Shown here: one piece after another, positions 17,954 through 26,009 of the stretch
Layout of the letters: each line of letters begins with the position of its first letter
Position numbering within the stretch: position 1 is the stretch's first letter
Origin: an uncultured Lachnospiraceae bacterium
GTDB taxonomy: Bacteria; Bacillota; Clostridia; Lachnospirales; Lachnospiraceae
DNA length: 44,836 bases
Assembly: GCA_910577675.1 (NCBI GenBank)
Contig: CAJTOR010000027.1
Span: 1-44,836 of the forward strand
Direction of reading: 5' to 3'
The notes under the pieces: model-generated
Seen by the model: only the letters and a program-made list of their open reading frames with translations
Told to the model about the DNA's origin: nothing
The model's database searches: none
Made by a program: the position numbers and the translations under genes

Positions 17954-18027
17954 TGCAACCGATTTCATGTCTTCATTATAAACATTGTGCACATATTATG
18001 TCAATAATATTTTTGTAATCGATTACA
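17954..18027 (-). promoter_or_regulatory. operon promoter flanked by two LacI/CcpA-type operators
   Basis: Minus-strand promoter: TTGACA (17999-18004), 18-base spacer, TATAAT (17975-17980). Operator 1 upstream of the -35 is the perfect palindrome TGTAATCGATTACA (18014-18027); operator 2 downstream of the -10 is TGAAATCGGTTGCA (17954-17967). Both match TGnAAnCGnTTnCA. Centres are 60 bases apart. The sites fit the local LacI-family repressor but also fit the CcpA cre consensus. Confidence 0.75.
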
Positions 18028-18047
18028 AAATCGTTAATTATGTATAA

Positions 18048-18096
18048 AAAATGCCGTTTGCATTTATGCATATTGCATAAATGCAAACGGCATTTT
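18048..18096 (-). terminator. very strong terminator after the GH35 gene
   Basis: 23-bp perfect stem (18048-18070 with 18074-18096) with a 3-base loop, 6 bases after the GH35 stop, with A/T runs at both edges. It separates the GH35 transcript from the promoter of the transport operon immediately downstream. Confidence 0.9.
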
Positions 18097-18102
18097 AACT
18101 TT

Positions 18103-19854
18103 TTATCCGATATCCGGCTCGTCCCTTAACACAATACTTTGTGCAGTTTTTCCTTCTGTTTCAAACAGGATGATCTCATTTTTACCAGTTTTTAACAGAG
18201 GTGCCGGGATATAAAGGCGCTTCTGCGGCCCGATCTCCCAGAACCTTCCCAGGTTAAAACCGTTCAAGAACGCGCAGCCCTTTCCCCAGCCTGCAAAATC
18301 CAGAAAAGTATCGCATGGTTCGTCCACCTCGAACGAAAAACGGTAAAAGGCAGGGGTGTTCTCCTTATAGTCTTTTGTGAAATCAACTCTTTCCACATTG
18401 TCAAGCGGAAGCATATACTGTTTCCAGTTATTGTGGATATGCCCGTTGATCTGGACACAGTGCGCAATCCCCTTCTGCTGCAATTCCATATATGGTCCAA
18501 AATTAACGCGCCCCATATTCTCCACCAGGATATCAAGTACTGCCCCCGGGGCAAATTTGAGTGCCGGTGAAAATTTCTTCTCCTCAAGCAGTTCCCTGTC
18601 ATAAAGTGTGGCAGCCGGCATCCCGTCCACAAAAATATTTGCCCTGTCGTTCGCTTTCCACAGGTGGATGCGCTCTATGCTTTCCTCCGTTTCAAGTGGG
18701 GAACGGTACAAAATATACCCGTAACCCTGACCCAGTTTTTCCATCGGCTGCGTGTATATGCTTTCTACAGGGCAGCTTAGGTCATCGAGAACCGAAAACA
18801 GGCTTACCTTTCCCTCCACTTTAAGTTCCCCATAAGCGCGCCTCTCTATATTTGTGGAGAACTCCACCTCCGGCACCGGGGCATGTTTTGCAATCACTTC
18901 CCTGTATCGGCGGTACTTTTCAGTAATCTGCCCGTCCTCCGTGAGCAGCGCATCGTAATCGTAGGAAGTCACATCCGGAGTCAGCTCATTATAATAATTC
19001 GAGCCGTTCATAAAACCGAAATTTGTGCCGCCCTCAAACATATAGATATTGACATTGCCAAGCTCAAGCATCCGGTCGAGGTCTTTTACGCTCTCCTCAA
19101 GATTTCCCCTCATATGGCCGCCGTTGCCCCAATGGTCAAACCATCCGACCCAGAACTCGGTGCACATCAAAGGTCCGCCATCGGTATAGCGCGAAAGCAG
19201 GTCAAAGCGCTCGTCCGTCTTCGAGCCGAAATTCCCGGTTGGCAGCGCCCCTGATAGTCTGCCCGCATTCATGCTCTCTGGGTAAGGCCCGTCCGATGTC
19301 ACAAGCGGCACATCAATGCCAAACTCCCTCATCATATCCCTCATGGCACACATATAACCAGCATCGGTCGCATAATAACCATATTCGTTCTCTACCTGCA
19401 TTAAGATAACCGGTCCGCCCTTTGTTATCTGCATCGGCGAGAGCATCGGGAGCAGAACCTTATAATAGTCCCTCACATGTTCAAGGAACGGCGCATAGTT
19501 TACGCGTAGCTTCATCCCATCCTCTGCCAGAAGCCATGCGGGAAGCCCGCCAAATTCCCACTCGGCACAGATGTACGGCGACGGCCTTAAAATCACATAG
19601 AGTCCCAACTCCTGCGCTATTTTCACAAACGCACAGATATCTAAGATACCCTCAAAGCAAAATTCCCCCTTCTTTTGCTCGTGCATATTCCACGGTATGT
19701 ATGTTTCCACCGTATTTAAACCCAGCGCCTTGAGCTTCTCCATCCGGTCGCGCCAGTACTCCGGCACAACTCTAAAATAATGGATTGCCCCGGAAATAAT
19801 CTTAAACGGCTCCCCATCCAGATAAAATTTATCGCGGATTTCAAATGTCCCCAA
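18103..19854 (-). CDS. cytoplasmic beta-galactosidase, GH35
   Basis: 583-residue GH35 glycosidase that would remove terminal beta-galactose from imported oligosaccharides. The (beta/alpha)8 barrel carries the family markers GAIHYFR (22-28), NTVETYIPWN (47-56), AEWEFGG, the acid/base Glu157 in VENEYG and the nucleophile Glu233 in CTEFW. Two beta-sandwich (jelly-roll) units follow; the end contains GKGCAFLNGFNLGRFW. There is no signal peptide, so it acts inside the cell. The start is a TTG (19854) 8 bases after AAAGGGGG; the next residues GTFEIRDKFYLDGEPF match the usual N-terminus of the family. It is transcribed alone from a promoter with paired operators, in step with the transport operon. 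Confidence 0.93.
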   Translation of the reverse strand: MGTFEIRDKFYLDGEPFKIISGAIHYFRVVPEYWRDRMEKLKALGLNTVETYIPWNMHEQKKGEFCFEGILDICAFVKIAQELGLYVILRPSPYICAEWEFGGLPAWLLAEDGMKLRVNYAPFLEHVRDYYKVLLPMLSPMQITKGGPVILMQVENEYGYYATDAGYMCAMRDMMREFGIDVPLVTSDGPYPESMNAGRLSGALPTGNFGSKTDERFDLLSRYTDGGPLMCTEFWVGWFDHWGNGGHMRGNLEESVKDLDRMLELGNVNIYMFEGGTNFGFMNGSNYYNELTPDVTSYDYDALLTEDGQITEKYRRYREVIAKHAPVPEVEFSTNIERRAYGELKVEGKVSLFSVLDDLSCPVESIYTQPMEKLGQGYGYILYRSPLETEESIERIHLWKANDRANIFVDGMPAATLYDRELLEEKKFSPALKFAPGAVLDILVENMGRVNFGPYMELQQKGIAHCVQINGHIHNNWKQYMLPLDNVERVDFTKDYKENTPAFYRFSFEVDEPCDTFLDFAGWGKGCAFLNGFNLGRFWEIGPQKRLYIPAPLLKTGKNEIILFETEGKTAQSIVLRDEPDIG

Positions 19855-19945
19855 TCAAAATTCCCCCTTTCATTTTAAACCTACAGAATAAACAATTCTT
19901 TAAAAGTTCATTAACTTATAAGTATATCCAATTTGGTTCCGGTTT

Positions 19946-20020
19946 TGTAACCGATTTCATACGCTATATTTTACACTTGTTTTTGATCCGCCGTCAACTG
20001 CTTTTCTGCAATCGATTTCA
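19946..20020 (-). promoter_or_regulatory. GH35 promoter flanked by two LacI/CcpA-type operators
   Basis: Minus-strand promoter: TTGACG (19992-19997), 18-base spacer, TAAAAT (19968-19973). Operators TGAAATCGATTGCA (20007-20020) upstream and TGAAATCGGTTACA (19946-19959) downstream, centres 61 bases apart, the same arrangement as at the operon promoter near 18000. Confidence 0.75.
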
Positions 20021-20113
20021 ATTTTGGATGGATTGCTCAAAGTCAGGTTATATTTTTGTGGATATTGCACAAGTAATCAGTATATTTTCCGATAAAACAA
20101 AATGTTTTTGCAC

Positions 20114-20142
20114 AAAAAAACTGCTGCAAAACCTTGCAGCAG
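20114..20142 (-). terminator. intrinsic terminator of the LacI gene
   Basis: Minus-strand hairpin CTGCTGCAA/TTGCAGCAG (20134-20142 with 20121-20129) followed by a run of seven U (20114-20120), 14 bases after the regulator stop codon. Confidence 0.85.
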
Positions 20143-20156
20143 CCCTCAATAGCTCT

Positions 20157-21212
20157 CTATTTCCCTTTCGCCTTCCCCGTTGTTTCCCGCACCACCAGCC
20201 TAGTCTTAACATACTGGATTTTGGGAACTTCCTTTCCTTCTATCACCGCCATTACAGTACGGATCAGGCGCTCACCGAACTCCCCATAGTCATAGTCCAC
20301 ACTGGTAAGCCTCGGCGTTATCACATCAGCCATAAACGTATTGTCATAGCTAACCAATGAAATATCACCGGGGATTTCAAACCCCCGTTCCCTGATACTC
20401 GCCATAACCCCGCTCGCAGTGGTTTCATTAATTGCTATCACGGCGCTCGGTTCCCCGCCCTCCTCAAAAATAGCGCTCATCGCAGTATAACCGGTCTGAT
20501 AGTCATAATTGCCTTCCCTTCGGTAAAGCCCGGGCGGCAGCGAAATCCCCCACTCGCCAAGCTTCCTGCGATACACTTCTTCTTTCTGGAAGCTTGCCAT
20601 ATCGCCTGAGGAGCCGCCGATAAATGCGATTTTCTCGTGCCCCAAACTGTCCAGATAGTCCATGATAATCTCCATCGACTGTGCCGCGTCTATCTGTACC
20701 CGATAACAATCCGTCCCGTCCAGTTTCCCGGTCACAAGCATGGGAATATTCTGTATCATGCGGTTGACATACTCCGCATAGTCTTTGTTTGTCACGTTCT
20801 CATCCGCCCGCCCACCCATCTGTATCACCGCGTCCACGCGCTTTTCCGCCAGCTTTTCAAGAAGTATCTGCTCCTGCTCCTTGTCGCAGTAGGAATTACA
20901 TAAAAGCACAGTGTAGCCATAGTTGCGGGCTGCAGCCTCGCACGCAACAAAAGCCTCGGAATAAAATGGGTTGCGGATATCCGCCACCATAATCCCGATG
21001 GTTTTGCTCTTCGTATCCACCAGTCCCCGCGCCATCGCATTCGGTCTGAAATTATATTTTTCCATAAGCGTCAGAATACGCTCTTTTTTGTCACTCCGCA
21101 CATTTGTACTGTTCGTAAGCACACGCGAGACAGTAGCCGCCGATACATTTGCCTCCTTTGCAATATCGTAAATCGTGACCGGCTTACCCTCATTTCCCTT
21201 GTTGCTCTCCAT
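20157..21212 (-). CDS. LacI-family transcriptional regulator of the sugar locus
   Basis: Start at ATG 21212 (MESNKGNEGKPVTIYDIAK); the open frame continues upstream to 21317 through the promoter, so the longer version is rejected. GGAGGCGGGGAAG precedes the start. The 351-residue product has the N-terminal LacI helix-turn-helix (TIYDIAKEANVSAATVSRVL, about residues 12-31) with hinge and a periplasmic-binding-like sensor domain (GIMVADIRNPFYSEAF, IAFIGGSSGD, PSAVIAINETTASGVM, SLVSYDNTFMADVITPRLTSV). It probably represses the GH35 gene and the transport operon through the TGnAAnCGnTTnCA operators found at both promoters and is released by an imported sugar. Its own promoter carries no such site. 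Confidence 0.9.
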   Translation of the reverse strand: MESNKGNEGKPVTIYDIAKEANVSAATVSRVLTNSTNVRSDKKERILTLMEKYNFRPNAMARGLVDTKSKTIGIMVADIRNPFYSEAFVACEAAARNYGYTVLLCNSYCDKEQEQILLEKLAEKRVDAVIQMGGRADENVTNKDYAEYVNRMIQNIPMLVTGKLDGTDCYRVQIDAAQSMEIIMDYLDSLGHEKIAFIGGSSGDMASFQKEEVYRRKLGEWGISLPPGLYRREGNYDYQTGYTAMSAIFEEGGEPSAVIAINETTASGVMASIRERGFEIPGDISLVSYDNTFMADVITPRLTSVDYDYGEFGERLIRTVMAVIEGKEVPKIQYVKTRLVVRETTGKAKGK

Positions 21213-21264
21213 TGTAACTTCCCCGCCTCCGTAAATCAACTCATCTCCACATCCACTTGCTATT

Positions 21265-21293
21265 ATTTTATTTTCCTTTTTGGATGCTGTCAA
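21265..21293 (-). promoter_or_regulatory. promoter of the LacI regulator
   Basis: Minus strand TTGACA (21288-21293), 17-base spacer, TAAAAT (21265-21270), about 50 bases before the chosen start. No LacI-type palindrome nearby, so no evident autoregulation. Confidence 0.65.
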
Positions 21294-21324
21294 GAGTAAA
21301 AACGGTTTTTCTCCCATCTGCGGG

Positions 21325-21352
21325 CTGGAACGGCGGTCACTCCCAGCCCGCT
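21325..21352. terminator. GC-rich hairpin between LacI and PAP2 genes
   Basis: Approximate span of an inverted repeat GCGGGCTGG...CCAGCCCGC followed on the plus strand by TTAATATATTTTT. It lies downstream of the minus-strand PAP2 gene. It may stop PAP2 transcription or right-going antisense transcripts. Confidence 0.4.
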
Positions 21353-21565
21353 TAATATATTTTTCCTTGAGGTAATAACCTTTTGTTTTATCCCAATAAA
21401 CTTTAAGTCATACCATCAGGATTATTCCTATTCCGCCTCCCACAATACTTTATGCAGGTCGGCAAAAAGTTCGCTGTCCACCTCCCATCAGTATTGCTTC
21501 GAAGCAGGTTCAGTATAACACAGTCCCCGATTTATTGCGCAACGATTTTGAGGAAATTACTTTTA

Positions 21566-22264
21566 TTACTCAGTCAAACCTTCCGAAACCTTTCCTGCTG
21601 TATGTGCCATCCCCGATTTTTTCTTCCTCGCTAAAAGCAAATCCGGGATAAGGTACACCGCCAGATACATCACCGCCCCCAGGATAAGAGCCCAGATCAC
21701 ATCCAAAACGGAATGCTGCTTTACAAAAACTGTAGACAGGCAAATAAGTGTCGAGAGTACAATGGAGCCAATGCGCACCACTTTTTTATGTTTCAGGGAC
21801 GCACAATTATTGATAGCAACACAGACCCCGATGGAATTAAAACAGTGTATGCTCGGACAGCAGTTGATCGCCCGGTCATTCGCGTAAATAAAGGCAGTCA
21901 GGTCAATCAGGATATTTTCCCTCCCAAGTTCCTTTAGTTCCGGCCGGAAAGTAATACCGTTTGGCCAGACCGTGTAAGTAATCAGCGCAACCGTCATCCC
22001 GATAAACAAAAATGCGGTTAACTGATAATATTCCCTCCTCTTTGCAAAAAAGAAAAAATACGCAATTACAATCAATATGTACGGGAACCAGATATAGTAT
22101 GGGATTATAAACCACTCGCAGAATGGTATCTTATCATCCAGTGCCATATGCACCGGAGAATATTGATCCATCACCATCTTCCCTAACATTCCCCACCAGG
22201 TCAAATAAATAAACGCATAGAAAAGCGTCCATGCATGGCTGTACTTTCTAAAAAAATCCTTCAT
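21566..22264 (-). CDS. PAP2-family membrane phosphatase
   Basis: 232 residues, six hydrophobic segments. The catalytic motifs 2 and 3 of the PAP2/phosphatidic-acid phosphatase superfamily are present: CPSIHCFNS (Ser/His, about 137-145) and STVFVKQHSVLDV (His nucleophile and Asp, about 176-188). Motif 1 (KxxxxxxRP) is degenerate; only FRP is seen near residue 106, in the style of the inositol-phosphorylceramide-synthase-like branch of the superfamily. It could hydrolyse or transfer lipid phosphates (PA, PGP, undecaprenyl-PP). It is transcribed away from the YfhO gene, with a 580-base AT-rich gap between them. Single-gene unit on present evidence. Confidence 0.85.
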   Translation of the reverse strand: MKDFFRKYSHAWTLFYAFIYLTWWGMLGKMVMDQYSPVHMALDDKIPFCEWFIIPYYIWFPYILIVIAYFFFFAKRREYYQLTAFLFIGMTVALITYTVWPNGITFRPELKELGRENILIDLTAFIYANDRAINCCPSIHCFNSIGVCVAINNCASLKHKKVVRIGSIVLSTLICLSTVFVKQHSVLDVIWALILGAVMYLAVYLIPDLLLARKKKSGMAHTAGKVSEGLTE

Positions 22265-22846
22265 AATTCCTCCAGTTCTGCCGATTATGCGGCACTGCTC
22301 CCCGATATAGATACACCATAAAAAAAATATAACATAATTTATCAGAATGCAACAAAGAAACTGTTAATTTCACTACAGAAATCAGGAAGTTTTCATAAAT
22401 AAAATATAAATTTCCCAATTTATTCCTAATCATGTCAATTTTGAACATTTTAGTATATTTTAACTTCATCTCTTTACTTAAATATTTGGAATTCATGCAG
22501 GTCATACCATGCTTTCAGAAAGAATATGCGGCATCCATCATAGAAATTAATAATATTCATCCTTAAAACTCATGTTATCCATCCAACTAAACCTTATACC
22601 ATTTCCTAAAATATAGAATTTTCGCATAATTAATCTTGCTTTGTACAAGAATGCATAATATAATAAGTTAGTTCTTGAAAAAACTGGAATATGTCTGATA
22701 CAAGGGAGTGTTGACAAATAGCATATGTAAACAATATATGGTATGGATATCTGAAACATCAAAACCATATGTTGTGAGATTACCAAATTTTGCAACAATT
22801 TAACCCCTTTTAAAGGTATCGGGAAATTACCTCAGGAGGCTTAATT
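22265..22846. other. AT-rich divergent intergenic region
   Basis: 582 bases without a convincing gene; short frames in it have atypical composition and no ribosome binding sites. It must hold the promoters of PAP2 (leftward) and YfhO (rightward). The best right-going candidate is TTGACA at 22711-22716 with an ATATAT/TATATG -10 at about 22734-22740. I see nothing else. Confidence 0.4.
22711..22740 (+). promoter_or_regulatory. possible promoter of the YfhO gene
   Basis: Perfect TTGACA -35 at 22711-22716 and a weak -10 (TATATG) 18 bases downstream, about 105 bases before the YfhO start codon. Confidence 0.35.
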
Positions 22847-25813
22847 ATGAAGGATACAATAAACAGAAAAAAGCTCTTCATCGCTTATTCACTTATCTTT
22901 GCTGTGATGTGCCCCATCGTGTACTACCAGTTTTTTGCCGGCGGGCGCTCCTTTATCTGGTACTGGGATGGCTGGAACCAGCACTTTAAGGCACTCATCT
23001 ACTACTCGCGCTGGCTTAAAGATGCCGCGCACACGATATTAATCGAACATTCCCTAAAGATCCCCACATACAGTTTCAGTTTCGGGTACGGTGCGGACAT
23101 ATATTCCACACTGCATTATTATGTAATCGGCGATCCGCTGAACCTTCTCTCCGTGTTCTTCTCAGCCGACCGCATGGTATACTTATATAATTTCCTGATC
23201 CTGCTGCGGCTCTACCTTGCCGGATTCTGTTTTATAAATTTTGTACTTTATACCATGGGGGGAGATTACAATCAGCCTGCCACAAATACTGTGGAACATA
23301 CAAAGAATTTACTTGCCCGCATAAAACCGAATCTTTGGACTGCCCATACCGGCATACTTGCGGGGACATTCACCTATGTATTCTGCGGATATGCACTCTA
23401 TGCCGCCATAAGGCACCCATATTTTTCCAATCCGATGATCTACCTACCGCTTATCCTGCTTGGAGTGGAAAAAGTCCTGCGCGAAAAAAAGCCGCTTACC
23501 CTGATTCTCTCGGTGTTCCTTTCCGCAGTTAGCAATTTTTACTTCTTCTATGCAATTGTACTTCTGACCGTACTCTATGTGCTGTTCAGGCTATCCGTTC
23601 TATATGCTCCTCTTAGAACATCGGAGGGCATCGGAAAAATGCTTAAAAATATGTTTTTTGCCATTATAAAAATCGCGGGGTTCGCCCTGATTGGCGTGGC
23701 GATGAGCGCGGTCATCCTGCTGCCCGTCATCCTTCTTTTTATGGGAGATGCGCGCTCCGGAAGCGGCTATATTTACAGCGGGCTGTACCGGAGGGCATAC
23801 TACGAAAAATTCCCTGCCACATTCCTTGCAGGGACACAGGCTGGTGATTGGACAATCCTGGCATACAGCGCGCTGACTCTGCCCGCGGTACTCCTATTAT
23901 TTCTGCAAAAGAAAAAATACACTGCACTAAAGATTGGCTTCCTTATGCTGACCCTGTTTTTGCTCCTCCCCGTGGCAGGGCATATCTTTAACGGCTTTTC
24001 CTATGTTTCCAACCGCTGGAACTGGGGATATGGTATGTTAAACGCCTATATCCTGGTTTTGATGTGGCCAAAATTCTTTGCTCTTACAAAAAAAGAATTC
24101 CTCCTGCTCACATCTGCCACCGCCATTTACACCATCCTTGCCCTGCTGCTGCTCAACCGCTCCGGATATTCCGAAACAAGCCATGTATACTTCCAGTTTA
24201 TCCTTGCCGGCACGGCAGTCCTCTGCTTTGGGGCAGCATTACTTTATCGCGGAAAATCAGCACTCTTAACACCTGTTCTTTCCTTGCTTTGTTTGCTGTT
24301 AACTTTTGGGAGTATCTGGAAGCATTCCTATTTTTTCTTTGTAACCGAAGAATATGTAGAGGATTTTATCGAGATCGCTTCCATTCCGGATCGGTTGGAA
24401 AAAAATGAAGGAGCCACCATAAAAAAACTGGATGACAACACCTTCTGGCGCTACACCTCACCAAAGATTACCCGCAATATCACAATACTTAACGGTCTGG
24501 CAAACACGCAGTATAACTGGAGTTTGGCAAACGGAAATATCCCGCAGTTTTTCAAAAGTCTGCATCTTGCAGAATGTATGTCCTATATCTGGAGCGGGCT
24601 CGATAACCGCACCATACCAAATACGCTGCTCGGCGTAAAATATTATGTGGCTGAAACTGCCAAGCCCCAAAAGGCTTTCGTCCCATTCGGATACCTGGCA
24701 GTAAACGCCGATGGCTCGCCTGCAAAGACTTCCGCATCCGGGGAAAATGTCAAAAGCAAGTCAAAATACACGATCTACAAAAACCAGTATGCCCTTCCGC
24801 TGGGCTACACCTACGAGGGCTACCTTCTTAGCGAAAACTATAACGCGCTAAGCGCTGCCGGGCGGCAGGAAGCCATGATACAAGCTCTTATTGTGGATGA
24901 GCCGGTGGATGGTTTCTCTCCGATAACCCCAACACTTACCGCAAGCAATCCGGCCTACAAAATCCGCTTTAGCAGCGACCACATTACCAAACAGGGAAAT
25001 TCATTTGTGGTTACAAAAAACGGGGCAAGCATCCGCCTGACTTTTACAGGCGGGAAAAACAGTGAAACCAGCCTGCTTCTTACCGGGCTGTCCTACGAGG
25101 GAAGACCAAAATACACCCTCTACAATGATGACCCAGAAATCGACCCGAACCACCTTTTCACAAAGGCGGACTGGGACGCACTCTCCCCCGAAACAAAGAA
25201 AGCCAGGAAGCGCACCGCAGCATATTATTTAGAGCCGGATCAGCTTAAATTCAGTGTGGAACTTGAACTTTCGGACGGGACAATTATCGAGAAGGAACTT
25301 CCATATAACACGCCGAGATATATCTGGTACAACGACGTGCAGGATTATCTGCTAAATCTGGGATATCACGAGCAGGAAGCCGTTTCCTTGCGGATACGCT
25401 TCCCTTATATCGGCACCTACCGCTTTGAGGAACTTGGAATCGTATGCCAGCCGATGGAACAGTATGCCGATTCCGCACTTTCACGCGGAAAGGAGGTTTT
25501 GGAAAACCTTGACCTGCACAATGACAATGCCTCCTTCTCAACCAGCCTTATAACCGGCACCATAAACCTTTCCTCCCCAAAACTTCTCTGCCTTTCCATC
25601 CCGTATTCCGATGGATTTACGGCATACGTGGATGGCGAAGAAACAAAGCTTATCAAAGCAAACTTGATGATGATGGCACTTCCGCTTTCCGCAGGGGAAC
25701 ATGAAATAAAACTAATATACCGGACACCGGGACTTACGGCAGGATTTCTTATATCCGTTTTTGGGTGTATCATCCTCTGCGCAGTGTTGTACCGGAAGAG
25801 AAAAGATTCCTGA
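22847..25813 (+). CDS. YfhO-family multipass membrane protein (putative GT-C glycosyltransferase)
   Basis: 988 residues. The first ~490 contain about 12 membrane segments; the first outside loop has WYWDGWNQH and an acidic pair typical of YfhO/GT-C lipid-linked sugar transferases. The C-terminal ~450 residues are mostly soluble with beta-rich extracellular character, closed by a last membrane segment (GLTAGFLISVFGCIILCAVLY) and a basic tail. YfhO homologues in Firmicutes are implicated in glycosylation of teichoic/lipoteichoic acids. AGGAGG lies 8 bases before the ATG. A 15-bp terminator follows the stop by about 40 bases. Followed by the phospholipase D-like gene on the same strand, which has its own promoter. 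Confidence 0.85.
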   Translation: MKDTINRKKLFIAYSLIFAVMCPIVYYQFFAGGRSFIWYWDGWNQHFKALIYYSRWLKDAAHTILIEHSLKIPTYSFSFGYGADIYSTLHYYVIGDPLNLLSVFFSADRMVYLYNFLILLRLYLAGFCFINFVLYTMGGDYNQPATNTVEHTKNLLARIKPNLWTAHTGILAGTFTYVFCGYALYAAIRHPYFSNPMIYLPLILLGVEKVLREKKPLTLILSVFLSAVSNFYFFYAIVLLTVLYVLFRLSVLYAPLRTSEGIGKMLKNMFFAIIKIAGFALIGVAMSAVILLPVILLFMGDARSGSGYIYSGLYRRAYYEKFPATFLAGTQAGDWTILAYSALTLPAVLLLFLQKKKYTALKIGFLMLTLFLLLPVAGHIFNGFSYVSNRWNWGYGMLNAYILVLMWPKFFALTKKEFLLLTSATAIYTILALLLLNRSGYSETSHVYFQFILAGTAVLCFGAALLYRGKSALLTPVLSLLCLLLTFGSIWKHSYFFFVTEEYVEDFIEIASIPDRLEKNEGATIKKLDDNTFWRYTSPKITRNITILNGLANTQYNWSLANGNIPQFFKSLHLAECMSYIWSGLDNRTIPNTLLGVKYYVAETAKPQKAFVPFGYLAVNADGSPAKTSASGENVKSKSKYTIYKNQYALPLGYTYEGYLLSENYNALSAAGRQEAMIQALIVDEPVDGFSPITPTLTASNPAYKIRFSSDHITKQGNSFVVTKNGASIRLTFTGGKNSETSLLLTGLSYEGRPKYTLYNDDPEIDPNHLFTKADWDALSPETKKARKRTAAYYLEPDQLKFSVELELSDGTIIEKELPYNTPRYIWYNDVQDYLLNLGYHEQEAVSLRIRFPYIGTYRFEELGIVCQPMEQYADSALSRGKEVLENLDLHNDNASFSTSLITGTINLSSPKLLCLSIPYSDGFTAYVDGEETKLIKANLMMMALPLSAGEHEIKLIYRTPGLTAGFLISVFGCIILCAVLYRKRKDS

Positions 25814-25851
25814 CAATCTATTACTATAAACACTTGAATAAATAAATGGTG

Positions 25852-25893
25852 AACCATCCATTTTTCCGCTGTATAGAAGAAAAATGGATGGTT
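25852..25893 (+). terminator. terminator after YfhO
   Basis: 15-bp perfect stem AACCATCCATTTTTC (25852-25866) with GAAAAATGGATGGTT (25879-25893), followed by TTGT. The stop codon of YfhO is about 40 bases upstream. Confidence 0.8.
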
Positions 25894-25926
25894 TGTATCG
25901 TTTAAGCTATCTGCAAGATAAAGCTC

Positions 25927-25955
25927 TTGAAGATTCCTCCCGTTTATGTTATGAT
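25927..25955 (+). promoter_or_regulatory. promoter of the phospholipase D-like gene
   Basis: TTGAAG (25927-25932), 17-base spacer, TATGAT (25950-25955). The spacer contains GATTCCTCCCGTT (25932-25944), which is perfectly complementary to the ribosome-binding-site region AACGGGAGGAATC (25995-26007). Confidence 0.6.
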
Positions 25956-26009
25956 TCACAAATATCCCTGTGAAGTTTTCCACAAATAACAGATAACGGG
26001 AGGAATCAA

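Noticed and set aside
17366..17981. Several plus-strand frames opposite the solute-binding gene
   Set aside because: Shadows of the TPEPTK-repeat linker and the coding strand; repetitive and without start signals.
22248..22798. Two minus-strand frames in the gap between PAP2 and YfhO
   Set aside because: AT-rich, Ile/Tyr/Phe-biased translations with no recognisable domain and no ribosome binding sites; one overlaps the PAP2 start.
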